Shown here: positions 35,377-43,515 of the stretch, one piece after another | Layout of the letters: each line of letters starts with the position of its first letter | Position numbering within the stretch: the stretch's first letter is position 1 | Assembly (NCBI RefSeq): GCF_937951745.1 | Contig: NZ_CALFBQ010000038.1 | Location: 1-64,000, forward strand | Direction: 5' to 3' | DNA from: an uncultured Chloroflexus sp. | Lineage (GTDB): Bacteria > Chloroflexota > Chloroflexia > Chloroflexales > Chloroflexaceae | Length of the DNA stretch: 64,000 bases | The notes under the pieces: generated by a model | Told to the model about the DNA's origin: nothing | Databases searched by the model: none | Seen by the model: only the letters and a program-made list of their open reading frames with translations | Made by a program: the position numbers and the translations under genes

Positions 35377-36348
35377 ATGGCGACACTGCTTTGGCTGCAG
35401 GGCGGCGCTTGTAGCGGCAACACGATGTCGTTCCTCAACGCCGAGGAGCCCAGCGCCTGCGATTTGGTGACCGATTTCGGTATCGAGATTCTCTGGCACC
35501 CGTCGCTTGGGATGGAGTTGGGCAAAAACGCAAAGCGGATTTTCCACGATTGCACCAGCGGCGCGCGCCCGCTCGATATCTTTGTCTTTGAAGGATCGGT
35601 GATACAGGCGCCAAACGGCACTGGCCGCTACAACATGTTCGCCGATCGCCCGATGCAAGAATGGGTACGCGAGTTGGCTGCACAGGCCGGCATTGTGGTT
35701 GCAATCGGCGATTGCGCCTGCTGGGGTGGCATCCCGGCGATGGCCCCCAACCCCAGCCAGTCTACTGGTCTCCAATTCCACAAGCGTGAACTCGGTGGCT
35801 TTCTTGGCCCCAACTGGCGCTCGAAGGCTGGCTTGCCGGTGATTAACATCCCCGGCTGCCCTGCCCACCCCGATTGGGTGACGCAGATTCTGGTCGCCGT
35901 CGCCAGTGGCCGCGCTGCCGACATCGCGCTCGATGATTTGCAACGCCCACAGACCTTCTTTACCAGCTTCACCCAAACCGGCTGCACCCGTGTGCAGTTC
36001 TTCGAGTACAAGCAATCGACGCTCGAATTTGGGCAGGGCACCCGCACTGGCTGTCTCTTCTACGAGTTTGGCTGCCGCGGCCCGATGACCCGCTCGCCCT
36101 GCAACCGCATCCTCTGGAATCGCCAGTCGTCGAAGACTCGCGCCGGTATGCCCTGCACCGGCTGCACCGAGCCAGAGTTCCCCTTCTTTGATCTGGCCCC
36201 CGGCACCGTCTTCAAGACCCAGAAGATCAGTGGCGCGATTCCGAAGGAAGTGCCAACCGGCACCGATCCGGTCAGCTATATGGCCCTCGCAGCGGCGGCG
36301 CGAGTGGCAGCGCCGAAGTGGGCAAAAGAGGATATGTTTGTTGTATAA
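35377..36348 (+). CDS. hupS: [NiFe] uptake hydrogenase small subunit, group 2a
   Basis: A 323-residue electron-transfer subunit with three Fe-S clusters. Cys ligand motifs are LQGGACSGNTMSFL (residues 7-20), GDCACWGGIPAM, IPGCPAHPDW, QTGCTRVQFF, GCLFYEFGCRGPMT, SPCNRILWN and AGMPCTGCTEPEFPFFD. It has no twin-arginine signal and no C-terminal membrane anchor, so the enzyme is cytoplasmic. The motif pattern is strikingly close to cyanobacterial HupS and other group 2a enzymes, which oxidise H2 and can work in air. AAGGAGA lies 8 bases before the ATG. Placement as group 2a is by remembered family motifs, not alignment. Confidence 0.93.
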   Translation: MATLLWLQGGACSGNTMSFLNAEEPSACDLVTDFGIEILWHPSLGMELGKNAKRIFHDCTSGARPLDIFVFEGSVIQAPNGTGRYNMFADRPMQEWVRELAAQAGIVVAIGDCACWGGIPAMAPNPSQSTGLQFHKRELGGFLGPNWRSKAGLPVINIPGCPAHPDWVTQILVAVASGRAADIALDDLQRPQTFFTSFTQTGCTRVQFFEYKQSTLEFGQGTRTGCLFYEFGCRGPMTRSPCNRILWNRQSSKTRAGMPCTGCTEPEFPFFDLAPGTVFKTQKISGAIPKEVPTGTDPVSYMALAAAARVAAPKWAKEDMFVV

Positions 36349-36366
36349 GCTAGGAAGAAGCTGGCA

Positions 36367-38004
36367 ATGGTCAATATTACCGAGAATCCGGCAACGATCA
36401 CCGGGCGCGATCTGCGCATTAGCCCGCTTGGCCGCGTCGAGGGTGACCTCGACCTGCGCGTCACAATCCGCGATGGGGTTGTGACCGGTGCATGGACTGA
36501 GGCCTCGATGTTTCGCGGCTTTGAGATTATTTTGAAGGGCAAAGATCCGCAGGCCGGCTTGATCGTCACGCCGCGCATCTGTGGCATCTGCGGCGGCAGC
36601 CACTTGACAAAAGCGGCCTACGCGCTCGATACGGCATGGCAAACTGAGTTGCCGCCCAATGCGACCCTGATTCGCAATATCGCGCAAGCTTGCGAGACAC
36701 TGCAAAGCATTCCACGCTGGTTCTATGCGCTATTCGCTATCGACCTGACCAACAAGAAGTACGCCCACCTACCCGAATACGATGAGGCGGTGCGCCGGTT
36801 CGCTCCCTTTGTCGGCACGAGCTATGAGCACGGCGTGACCCTTTCAAATAAGCCGGTCGAGATTTACGCCATCTTTGGCGGCCAGTGGCCCCACTCTAGC
36901 TTCATGATCCCCGGCGGTGTGATGTGCGCGCCGACGCTGGCCGATGTCACCCGTGCGATCGCTATTCTCGAATACTGGAAGGATGAGTGGCTGGAGAAGA
37001 AGTGGCTCGGCTGCTCAGTCGATCGCTGGATGCAGAACAAGAGCTGGGCCGATGTGATGGAGTGGATGCACGAGAACGAGCGTCATTACAACTCCGACTG
37101 CGGCTTCTTCATTCGCTTTGCGATGGCCGCCGGTCTCGATACGTATGGCGCTGGCTGGAATAACTACATCGCTACCGGCACCTATTTCCATCCCGAACAC
37201 TACGCCCGCCCGACGATCGAGGGGCGCAACGCGGCGCTGATCGCGCGCTCAGGTGTCTATGTCAACGGCCAGTTCTACGATTTTGATCAGGCCAACGTGC
37301 GCGAAGACGTGACCCACTCGTTTTACGAAGGCAGCTATGCGCTGCACCCATTTGAAGGGCGCACCGAGCCGATTGATCCCGAAGTTGGCCGCCGGCAGGG
37401 CAAGTACACGTGGGCCAAAGCGCCCCGCTATCTCATCCCCGGTGTCGGCAGCCATCCGGTCGAGGCCGGCCCACTGGCCCGGCAGGTGATTGCTGGCCGC
37501 CCCGGCGCCGCCGATTGGCAAGACTACGACCCACTCTTCCTCGATGCAGTGACAACGGTCGGGCCGAGTGTGTTGGTGCGGGTGATGGCTCGCATGCACG
37601 AAGCGCCCAAGTATTACAAGCTGGTGCGCAAGTGGCTTGACCAGATCAATCTGCACGAGAAGTTTTATATCAAGCCGAAGGAGCTGCCCGAAGGGCGGGG
37701 GTTCGGTTCGACCGAAGCCGCTCGCGGTAGTCTCTCGGACTGGATCGTGCTCAAGGATGGCAAGATCGAGAATTATCAGGTGGTAACACCAACGGCGTGG
37801 AACATCGGGCCACGCGATGGCCGTGATGTCAATGGGCCGATGGAACAAGCCTTCCTCGGCGCGCCGATTGCCGATCCTAACGATCCGGTCGAACTCGGCC
37901 ATGTGGCGCGGAGCTACGACTCGTGCCTCGTCTGTACGGTACATGCCTACGACGAAAAGACCGGCAAAGAGTTGGCGCAGTTCCGCATTGGTGAAGGCGC
38001 GTAG
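36367..38004 (+). CDS. hupL: [NiFe] uptake hydrogenase large subunit, group 2a
   Basis: A 545-residue catalytic subunit that splits H2. The L1 motif is PRICGICGGSH (Cys72 and Cys75), and the L2 motif is DSCLVCTVH (Cys520 and Cys523, His526). These four Cys bind the Ni-Fe(CN)2CO centre. The 19 residues after His526 form the tail removed by the maturation protease after Ni insertion. L2 has Asp-Ser-Cys where Asp-Pro-Cys is commoner, a form seen in group 2a. It starts 18 bases after hupS, with AGGAAG upstream. No cytochrome b partner follows, as expected for a soluble or peripherally bound group 2 enzyme. Confidence 0.94.
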   Translation: MVNITENPATITGRDLRISPLGRVEGDLDLRVTIRDGVVTGAWTEASMFRGFEIILKGKDPQAGLIVTPRICGICGGSHLTKAAYALDTAWQTELPPNATLIRNIAQACETLQSIPRWFYALFAIDLTNKKYAHLPEYDEAVRRFAPFVGTSYEHGVTLSNKPVEIYAIFGGQWPHSSFMIPGGVMCAPTLADVTRAIAILEYWKDEWLEKKWLGCSVDRWMQNKSWADVMEWMHENERHYNSDCGFFIRFAMAAGLDTYGAGWNNYIATGTYFHPEHYARPTIEGRNAALIARSGVYVNGQFYDFDQANVREDVTHSFYEGSYALHPFEGRTEPIDPEVGRRQGKYTWAKAPRYLIPGVGSHPVEAGPLARQVIAGRPGAADWQDYDPLFLDAVTTVGPSVLVRVMARMHEAPKYYKLVRKWLDQINLHEKFYIKPKELPEGRGFGSTEAARGSLSDWIVLKDGKIENYQVVTPTAWNIGPRDGRDVNGPMEQAFLGAPIADPNDPVELGHVARSYDSCLVCTVHAYDEKTGKELAQFRIGEGA

Positions 38005-38315
38005 CAGGGGCAAGCGCGCAAGGACGTTTGCGCCGGTAGTGAGTTGTCATTACCGGCGCAGACGGACACCGGCTGCTCAGGCTGGAGTGATATGTGGCAT
38101 TGCGAGCCGCGCGGAGGGTCAGGCGGTGCTCTACCCGACACGCGGCAACGAAATCCCCCGCGATAGCGGGAACGATCCGCTCGGGGTGTCAGTCGCGGAA
38201 GAGGGAGATTACTGCGGTCGAGCGGCATCCAGCGTGGCTAGACGCTGCCGCTCCCTCGCAATGACCAGCGAGCGTGGCGTGGAAATACCTTGACTTATCG
38301 CTAGATCATTATGTC
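38005..38315. repeat. 311-base gap with dispersed repeat between hupL and the protease gene
   Basis: About 38010-38036 has GCGCGCAAGGACGTTTGCGCC (repeat words). About 38098-38280 is another dispersed element with GCGAGCCGC at one end, AATCCCCCGCGATAGCGGG in the middle and CCTCGCAATGACCAGCGAGCG at the other end; a relative lies inverted near 13868-13935. No gene is seen. Confidence 0.55.
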
Positions 38316-38837
38316 ATGCATGAACAACTCCTGATTATCGGCTGTGGCAACCTCTTACGCGGCGACGACGCGGTTGGGCCGGTGTTGGTGCGGCGCTTGC
38401 TTGAACTCGGCCTGCCGCCCGGCGTTGGCGTTGCCGACGCCGGCACGAGCGGGATGGATGTCACGTTTCGCATGCGCGGAATCGATAACGTGATTTTGGT
38501 TGACGCCGCCCGCACCGGCACCGAACCCGGCACCATTTACGCAGTGCCGGGTTCGGTTGTTGAGCACTTGCCGCCGCTGACCGGCATCAATCTGCACGCT
38601 TTCCGCTGGGATCATGCGCTGGCATTTGGCCGCTGGTTGCTTAAGGATGCGTACCCGCGCTCGGTGCAGGTGTATCTGATTGAAGGGGCTGATTTCACTA
38701 TCGGTGCGCCGCTTAGTCCAGCAGTTGCCGCCCGGATGGAGGATTTGGCCCAGCACCTGAGCCGTAACCCGTGGCAACCGTATCTTGGTCATCACATCGT
38801 TGATGAAGACCGAAACAATGGAGAGCTGGCTGCTTGA
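38316..38837 (+). CDS. Hydrogenase maturation protease (HupW/HyaD-like)
   Basis: A 173-residue nickel-dependent endopeptidase that trims the 19-residue C-terminal tail of the large subunit. It begins MHEQLLIIGCGNLLRGDDAVG, where the conserved Gly-Asp-Asp loop holds an acidic Ni ligand; a second acidic ligand lies in NVILVDAARTGTEPGT and the His ligand is expected in LTGINLHAFRWDHALAF. Specificity for the group 2a subunit is inferred from its position behind it. The start at 38316 follows a 300-base repeat-rich gap. Its last 20 bases overlap the next gene. Confidence 0.9.
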   Translation: MHEQLLIIGCGNLLRGDDAVGPVLVRRLLELGLPPGVGVADAGTSGMDVTFRMRGIDNVILVDAARTGTEPGTIYAVPGSVVEHLPPLTGINLHAFRWDHALAFGRWLLKDAYPRSVQVYLIEGADFTIGAPLSPAVAARMEDLAQHLSRNPWQPYLGHHIVDEDRNNGELAA

Positions 38838-39129
38838 ATTGACAGCGCAAGGCTATTTGCATCTACCAGCGATGCTGGCCCAACGCTACTTTCCTGCTGA
38901 TTTGCTAGTGGCGCTGCCGCGAGATGGCGAGATTTGGTTGGCGCCGCTGCGCGGGCCGGCAGCCGGTGGTTTGTTGTTGAAGCAACGCAATGCCCGCGGC
39001 GACCGTAGTGTCTTGATTTGGGAAGTTTTGCCGCCGGCAACGCCGCCCGGCCCGCGCCGCGCCGTGTGGGATGACGATCACGGCGTGTTGCGTATGGCAT
39101 TGTCGCCAGAACCGGAGCATCCTTTATGA
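38818..39129 (+). CDS. Small protein of unknown function in the hydrogenase operon (103 aa)
   Basis: I do not recognise a family. The protein is about 103 residues, soluble, and starts MESWLLELTAQGYLHLPAML, then alternates short hydrophobic strands with charged turns (ALPRDGEIWLAPLRG, SVLIWEVLPP), suggesting a compact beta-rich fold. There is no Cys, so it binds no Fe-S cluster. The start at 38818 is the best of three in-frame ATGs (also 38785 and 38803) because it overlaps the protease gene least. It overlaps the TPR gene as ATGA, so its synthesis is coupled to that protein. An assembly or subunit role in the hydrogenase is likely from position only. Confidence 0.75.
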   Translation: MESWLLELTAQGYLHLPAMLAQRYFPADLLVALPRDGEIWLAPLRGPAAGGLLLKQRNARGDRSVLIWEVLPPATPPGPRRAVWDDDHGVLRMALSPEPEHPL

Positions 39130-40349
39130 ATCATCTTGCTGTGCGTCCGCAACCGTTGGGCGTATTCGCTCTTCCTACCGGATATTTAGTCTTGCCGCCG
39201 AGTGACAAGCCCACTGCCGGCCCGGCATTAGCCGCCCTGCTGCGCGGCGAACTCCCGGCTGAATGGCCGCCGGAATGGCAGTTCTACGCGCACGCGCTGG
39301 CCGGCGAGGTCTCAGCGGCGCTGGCAGCATTACCACCGGCTAATGATCTCGTCACCCGCTACAACCGCTATGTGTTGGCCGGCGCTCCTGCCGATGACTT
39401 GACGCTCCACACGCTGCTTGAGGGCGAATTGGCATGCTTGCAAGGGGTCGCAGCGTTTACCATGGGCCATCGCCGCGAACCGCCACCGCTCGCTGGCGCG
39501 ACTGGCGAGGTGCGTGCGCTGGCGTTGGTGGCCCACGCGGCGGCAGCGATTGAGCAGGGTGACATTCCTGCCGCTGACCGGCACTTTGCCGAGGCGATTG
39601 CGGCTGCTGCCCCCGTCTCGCCCGTGCTGGCCGGTCAGATCGCGCTCAACCGGGCCGAGCTGGCGATGCAGCATGGCGGTGAGCTGACGCTGATTACGCG
39701 CTGGTTGCAGCAAGCAATTGACTACACTCCACCTAAAAGCCTCTTAGAAGTGCGCGCTCGCGCGGCGGCACAACTAGGCCAACTGCTGCAAGAGCATGCC
39801 AATGGCCAGCGCGGGCCGTTGCAGGCTGCTGTGCGCTGCTACCAAGAGGCGCTTCGCTTCTACCGGCGCGAGACCTACCCGCTCGAGTTCGCCCTCATCC
39901 AAAACAATCTGGCGCTGGCTTACCTTGCGATGCCAATGACCGAAGCCGGCGACCGGTTGCGCGGCGCGATTGCAGTGCAGGCGCTGCGTGCGGCGCTCAG
40001 CGTCTACGATCCCGACCAGCATCCGCACGAGTGGACGAGCGCTCGCCTCAATTTGGCTAACGCGCTGCAATATGTTCACTCGGCACACCCGGCTGAGCAT
40101 CTGCTCGAAGCAGTGGCGATTTATGAAGACCTGTTGCAGCGGCGCGATCCGATTGCTGATCCGGCTGGCTATGCCCGCATTCTAGCCAATTTGGGCAATG
40201 CTCTCGCCCATCTTGGCATCTTCGCCGAAGCCCGCGAACGGTTGCTGCAAGCCGCGCAACTCTTTGCCCAGATCGGCGATGAGCCGGCGATGATGACGGT
40301 GCGCGAGTTGCTGGCGAATATCGAACAGCACGAGGCGGTCGGAAAGTAG
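39126..40349 (+). CDS. Tetratricopeptide-repeat protein of the hydrogenase operon
   Basis: A 407-residue Ala/Leu-rich helical protein. TPR-like units are visible from about residue 130 onward, clearest in ALIQNNLALAYLAMP, ARLNLANALQYVHSA, EHLLEAVAIYEDLLQRR and RILANLGNALAHLGIFAEAR. The first 100 residues are of another kind, with a Pro-rich opening (FALPTGYLVLPPSDKPTAG). TPR arrays bind partner proteins, so this may hold the hydrogenase to a membrane or redox partner. TPR genes recur in group 2a operons of cyanobacteria and actinobacteria as I recall. The ATG overlaps the preceding stop as ATGA. Confidence 0.85.
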   Translation: MNHLAVRPQPLGVFALPTGYLVLPPSDKPTAGPALAALLRGELPAEWPPEWQFYAHALAGEVSAALAALPPANDLVTRYNRYVLAGAPADDLTLHTLLEGELACLQGVAAFTMGHRREPPPLAGATGEVRALALVAHAAAAIEQGDIPAADRHFAEAIAAAAPVSPVLAGQIALNRAELAMQHGGELTLITRWLQQAIDYTPPKSLLEVRARAAAQLGQLLQEHANGQRGPLQAAVRCYQEALRFYRRETYPLEFALIQNNLALAYLAMPMTEAGDRLRGAIAVQALRAALSVYDPDQHPHEWTSARLNLANALQYVHSAHPAEHLLEAVAIYEDLLQRRDPIADPAGYARILANLGNALAHLGIFAEARERLLQAAQLFAQIGDEPAMMTVRELLANIEQHEAVGK

Positions 40350-40376
40350 TGCCGGTCGTCCGGCTCCTAACGACGT

Positions 40377-40533
40377 AGGAATGATAAACGCAAAGGCGCA
40401 AACAACGCGAAGAGCACGAAGATTTTTTGCCATAAGCCATCCTTATTGACCAACACCCAAGCCAAACACTTTGCAATGTTGCGTTCACGATCTCCGCACC
40501 TTTGCTCGCCGTGCGTCTCTCTGTGAAAAGAGG
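40377..40533. repeat. GCGCAAAGG repeats between TPR gene and 120-aa gene
   Basis: Words AAACGCAAAGGCGCAAAC (from about 40386) and ACACTTTGC...CACCTTTGC (about 40466-40505) face each other, so the transcript can fold back over this non-coding stretch. No gene is seen. Confidence 0.5.
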
Positions 40534-40896
40534 ATGGAAGCATACCAACGCCAACAATTTGATCTGCTGCTGCTGATGGCAACCGAACGCTTTATCGAAC
40601 GAATCGTCGAGCGTTGTGCTGGTCCTGAAGCGGCATTGAACCGCTTGCGCGCCGATCCGCACGGCGAGGGTATCTGGCTTGATCGGTTTGTCGCGGCGAT
40701 CTTTCAAGATTTTTTGCTCGATAATCCGGCGGGAGCATGTTTCGTCCTGCAAGCGTTGAGCGGACGCCCGCTGCCTTCACCGCCGGCAGGCAAGATTGAA
40801 GTGATGCTGCAAACGATGGCGCGTCAAGTGTTCGCCGAGCTGTTGGCCCTGCGCAGCGAAGAGGTGCTTGAGCAAATGATCGGGTATGGTGGCTAG
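40534..40896 (+). CDS. Small helical protein of unknown function in the hydrogenase operon (120 aa)
   Basis: Not recognised. It is 120 residues, helical, mildly acidic, and opens MEAYQRQQFDLLLLMATERF; it has two Cys (in VERCAGPE and GACFVLQ) that are not arranged as a metal motif. The ATG at 40534 follows AAAAGAGG with almost no spacing, so the ribosome site is unusual and the true start may differ. Position between the TPR gene and the NifU/Rieske gene suggests a hydrogenase accessory role. It could be an assembly chaperone or an adaptor; nothing in the sequence distinguishes these. Confidence 0.7.
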   Translation: MEAYQRQQFDLLLLMATERFIERIVERCAGPEAALNRLRADPHGEGIWLDRFVAAIFQDFLLDNPAGACFVLQALSGRPLPSPPAGKIEVMLQTMARQVFAELLALRSEEVLEQMIGYGG

Positions 40897-40951
40897 CAAT
40901 CGGGTTAAAGATGCCTCCGCGCTCGCTGCGGCTAAATAACAAACTATCGAG

Positions 40952-41815
40952 ATGCTTATGTCCCAATCGCTCACTACTGCTGACGAACTCGAACAAGCCG
41001 CTGCGCGGGTTGATGCCGCGATGGCTGCTGTCGCCAAGCTCGAACCGGCGGCGCAGACCACCGCTGCCGAGTTGAAACAGGCCATCGAGGCGTTTCACAA
41101 ACTGGCCCTCACCACGATCGTTCGCCGTCTCAAGCAAGACCCGCGCGGCAAAGAGCTGCTGCTCGAACTGGTCGAAGACCCCGCCGTTTACGCGCTGCTG
41201 GTGATGCACGGCATTGTGCGCGCTGATCCGCTCACTCGCGCCCGCCGCGTGCTCGACGGCGCACGCCCCTATATGCAATCGCACGGCGGCGATGCCGAAT
41301 TGGTTAATGTGCGCGACGGCGTGGCTTACGTGCGCTTGCATGGCTCGTGTAACGGCTGTTCGCTCTCGGCTGTTACCTTGCGCAAACACGTCGAAGAGGC
41401 GCTGTTGCGCGAGGTGCCGGAAATTGCTCGCCTTGAGGTGGTGAATGATCAAGCGACGCCGGCGATTCTCCGCGTCGAAGCGCAGGAAGCACCGGCAGTC
41501 GAAAAGGGATGGGTATGTGGTCCTGCCATCACCGAGGTGCCGCCCGGCCAGATGGTGAGCTTCGCCACCGAACGCGTTAGCGTGCTGATCGTCAATCTAG
41601 CCAACCGGCTGAGCGCCTACCGTAACGCTTGCGCCCATCAGGGTCGCCCGCTCGATGGCGGAATGTTTGATCCTGACGCTGGCACGCTTACCTGTCCATG
41701 GCATGGTTTCTGTTTCGATGTGCAGAGCGGCGAATGCCTCACTGCGCCGCAAGCGCAGCTTGAGCCGTTCCCACTTCAGGTTGTTGATGGCATGATTTGG
41801 GTACGACCGCAATGA
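40952..41815 (+). CDS. NifU C-terminal/Rieske fusion protein, probable hydrogenase electron carrier
   Basis: A 287-residue fusion. Residues 1-90 are helical; 95-165 are a NifU C-terminal-like domain with the cluster-binding pair Cys133-x2-Cys136 (GSCNGCSLSA); 185-287 form a Rieske domain with ligands Cys227/His229 (CAHQGRPLDGG) and Cys248/His251 (CPWHGFCFD). A Rieske [2Fe-2S] centre could carry electrons from HupS towards the quinone pool, replacing the cytochrome b of membrane-bound enzymes; a similar Rieske protein (HucE) is reported beside the mycobacterial Huc enzyme. The NifU part may bind a further cluster or help assembly. No signal peptide, so cytoplasmic. The stop overlaps the NHL gene by ATGA. 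Confidence 0.9.
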   Translation: MLMSQSLTTADELEQAAARVDAAMAAVAKLEPAAQTTAAELKQAIEAFHKLALTTIVRRLKQDPRGKELLLELVEDPAVYALLVMHGIVRADPLTRARRVLDGARPYMQSHGGDAELVNVRDGVAYVRLHGSCNGCSLSAVTLRKHVEEALLREVPEIARLEVVNDQATPAILRVEAQEAPAVEKGWVCGPAITEVPPGQMVSFATERVSVLIVNLANRLSAYRNACAHQGRPLDGGMFDPDAGTLTCPWHGFCFDVQSGECLTAPQAQLEPFPLQVVDGMIWVRPQ

Positions 41816-42915
41816 TTGCAAACAAGACAGTTCGTTGGTTGGGCGCGCCGGCGCCGGGTGGCTTGGCGCTGCCGGCGGCCGATGCAACACCGGCCCATCT
41901 CTATGCGCCGCGCGGTGTCTATCTCGACGACGAGCGGCTGATCGTCGTTGATTCCGGCAATCATCGCGTCTTACTATGGCACGGGTTTCCGTTCCAAGAC
42001 CACCAACCAGCTGACCTTGTGCTTGGTCAGCCCGATTTCTTCCATGAAGGGCCACGCGCTGCCGGTCATAGCCCCGCCAATGGGTTCCACCTGCCAACCG
42101 GCATTGCGGTAGCTGAAGGCCGGCTCTACCTTGCCGATGCGTGGCATCATCGTGTATTATGTTGGCATCGCATACCAGATCGATCCGGCGCGCCGCCTGA
42201 TAGCGTGATCGGGCAAGATTCGTTGCTCGATATCGAACCAAACCGTGGCGGCGCGGTTGGCTCACAGACGCTCTACTGGCCGTATGGCGTGGCATGGATC
42301 AACGGCTGGTTTTATATTGCTGATACTGGCAACCGGCGGGTGCTAGGATGGCATGGGTTGCCAGAGAACAGCCAGCCGCCAGACCTGATTCTCGGCCAGC
42401 CCGATCCGTGCAGCAACGCTGAAAATCGCGGCGGCCCGCCGGCAGCCAACAGTTTTCGTTGGCCACACGCCGTCGCCGGCGATGGCAAGACGTTGTATGT
42501 CGCCGATGCCGGCAACCATCGCGTGGTAGGGTGGACGCCGCCGCCAACGACTGATCGACCCGCCGATCTGGTGTTGGGGCAGCAAAATATGCAGAGCGCG
42601 TTTGAACAACCGCACGTGCCGCAGGGAGCGCACCGGCTCCGCTTTCCGTATGCGGTAGCCTGCGCCAACGACCGGTTGTTTGTAGCTGATACTGCCAACA
42701 ATCGCGTGCTGCTGTGGCAACCCATCCCGCGCGCCGGAGCCGGTCTGCCGGCGCAAGCGGTCTACGGCCAGTACAATTTTGCCGATAGCGGCGAAAACCG
42801 CTGGCAAGCGGTTGGCCTCGATACGCTCTGCTGGCCTTACGGTCTCTGCGCGCATCGCCAGTGGCTGGCGATCGCCGACTCTGGTAATAATCGGGTCTTG
42901 ATCTGGGAGGTGTAG
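41812..42915 (+). CDS. NHL-repeat beta-propeller protein of the hydrogenase operon
   Basis: A 367-residue beta-propeller. At least six NHL-type blades are visible, each with an 'xVADSGNHRVLxW' core: LIVVDSGNHRVLLW, LYLADAWHHRVLCW, FYIADTGNRRVLGW, LYVADAGNHRVVGW, LFVADTANNRVLLW and LAIADSGNNRVLIW, alternating with LVLGQPD-type strands. There is no signal peptide, so it acts in the cytoplasm, unlike many NHL proteins. Propellers of this kind give a protein-binding platform; a structural or docking role for the hydrogenase complex is inferred from position and from recall of NHL genes in related operons. The ATG at 41812 is used because of the ATGA overlap. Confidence 0.87.
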   Translation: MIANKTVRWLGAPAPGGLALPAADATPAHLYAPRGVYLDDERLIVVDSGNHRVLLWHGFPFQDHQPADLVLGQPDFFHEGPRAAGHSPANGFHLPTGIAVAEGRLYLADAWHHRVLCWHRIPDRSGAPPDSVIGQDSLLDIEPNRGGAVGSQTLYWPYGVAWINGWFYIADTGNRRVLGWHGLPENSQPPDLILGQPDPCSNAENRGGPPAANSFRWPHAVAGDGKTLYVADAGNHRVVGWTPPPTTDRPADLVLGQQNMQSAFEQPHVPQGAHRLRFPYAVACANDRLFVADTANNRVLLWQPIPRAGAGLPAQAVYGQYNFADSGENRWQAVGLDTLCWPYGLCAHRQWLAIADSGNNRVLIWEV

Positions 42916-42924
42916 GGGACGCAA

Positions 42925-43078
42925 CCGCACAGCCGCCAAAACGCAAAGGGCGCTGAAGTTGACCCAGCATACGATTCTCACCATAAAAACCCTTGCAATC
43001 CTTGCGTTCTCTGCGCCTTTGCGTTAACACCTTTGCGCCTATGCTTACTCTGCGCCTTGACGTTAGGAAAGGAAGCGC
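42925..43078. repeat. Long GCGCAAAGG inverted repeat before hypC
   Basis: AAAACGCAAAGGGCGC (from about 42938) faces CTCTGCGCCTTTGCGTTAAC (from about 43009), and further TTTGCGCC / CTCTGCGCC words follow up to 43060. The transcript can form a strong hairpin here, followed by the good hypC ribosome site. Confidence 0.6.
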
Positions 43079-43080
43079 GT

Positions 43081-43347
43081 ATGTGTCTCGGTATTCCCGG
43101 TCGCATCGTCGAAATCTACGACAACGGCCTCACCCGGATGGGTAAGGTTGATTTCAACGGCATTGTCAAAGAAGTGTGTCTCGCTTACCTACCCGATCTG
43201 CAAGTTGGTGATTACACAATCGTGCATGTAGGTTTTGCGATTACTCGCCTCGATGAGGAATCGGCGCGCGAAACGCTCGCCCTCTTCCAATCACTCGGTG
43301 TGCTTGAAGAGGAGCTTCATCCCGATGAATCGCCCGAATCCGTCTGA
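43081..43347 (+). CDS. hypC: Hydrogenase maturation chaperone HypC
   Basis: An 88-residue OB-fold chaperone that carries the Fe(CN)2CO unit with HypD and presents it to the large subunit. The N-terminus is MCLGIPGRIVEI, with the essential Cys2 exposed after Met removal, so the ATG at 43081 is certain; AGGAAG lies about 7 bases upstream. The middle has GKVDFNGIVKEVCLAYLPDL and the typical VGDYTIVHVGFAI. The acidic C-terminal tail (EEELHPDESPESV) is common in the family. It is the first of three maturation genes that close the operon. Confidence 0.94.
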   Translation: MCLGIPGRIVEIYDNGLTRMGKVDFNGIVKEVCLAYLPDLQVGDYTIVHVGFAITRLDEESARETLALFQSLGVLEEELHPDESPESV

Positions 43348-43515
43348 GGCGAAGGCGCAAAGATTCTACACGCAAAGGTGCAAAGGCGCTAAGATGCTAT
43401 AAGGTGAGTCTGTCACTACGCTTGTACCACCGTACAAAAAACGTAGTGTTCTTTGCGCCTTTGTGGTAAACCCTTTGCATCTACGCATTGATACGCATTG
43501 AATAGAGAGCACGTG
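43348..43515. repeat. GCGCAAAGG inverted repeat between hypC and hypD
   Basis: AAGGCGCAAAG and GCAAAGGTGCAAAGGCGC on the left (43350-43392) face CTTTGCGCCTTTGTGG and CCCTTTGCATC on the right (43451-43485), making another imperfect hairpin inside the operon. Confidence 0.6.

Noticed and set aside
35251-36705. A 484-codon open frame on the minus strand opposite the hydrogenase small subunit
   Set aside because: Antisense to a gene with intact Fe-S motifs; residues show no domain and reflect the reverse complement.
37249-38013. A 254-codon minus-strand frame opposite hupL
   Set aside because: Antisense shadow of a certain catalytic subunit gene; no motif or ribosome site.
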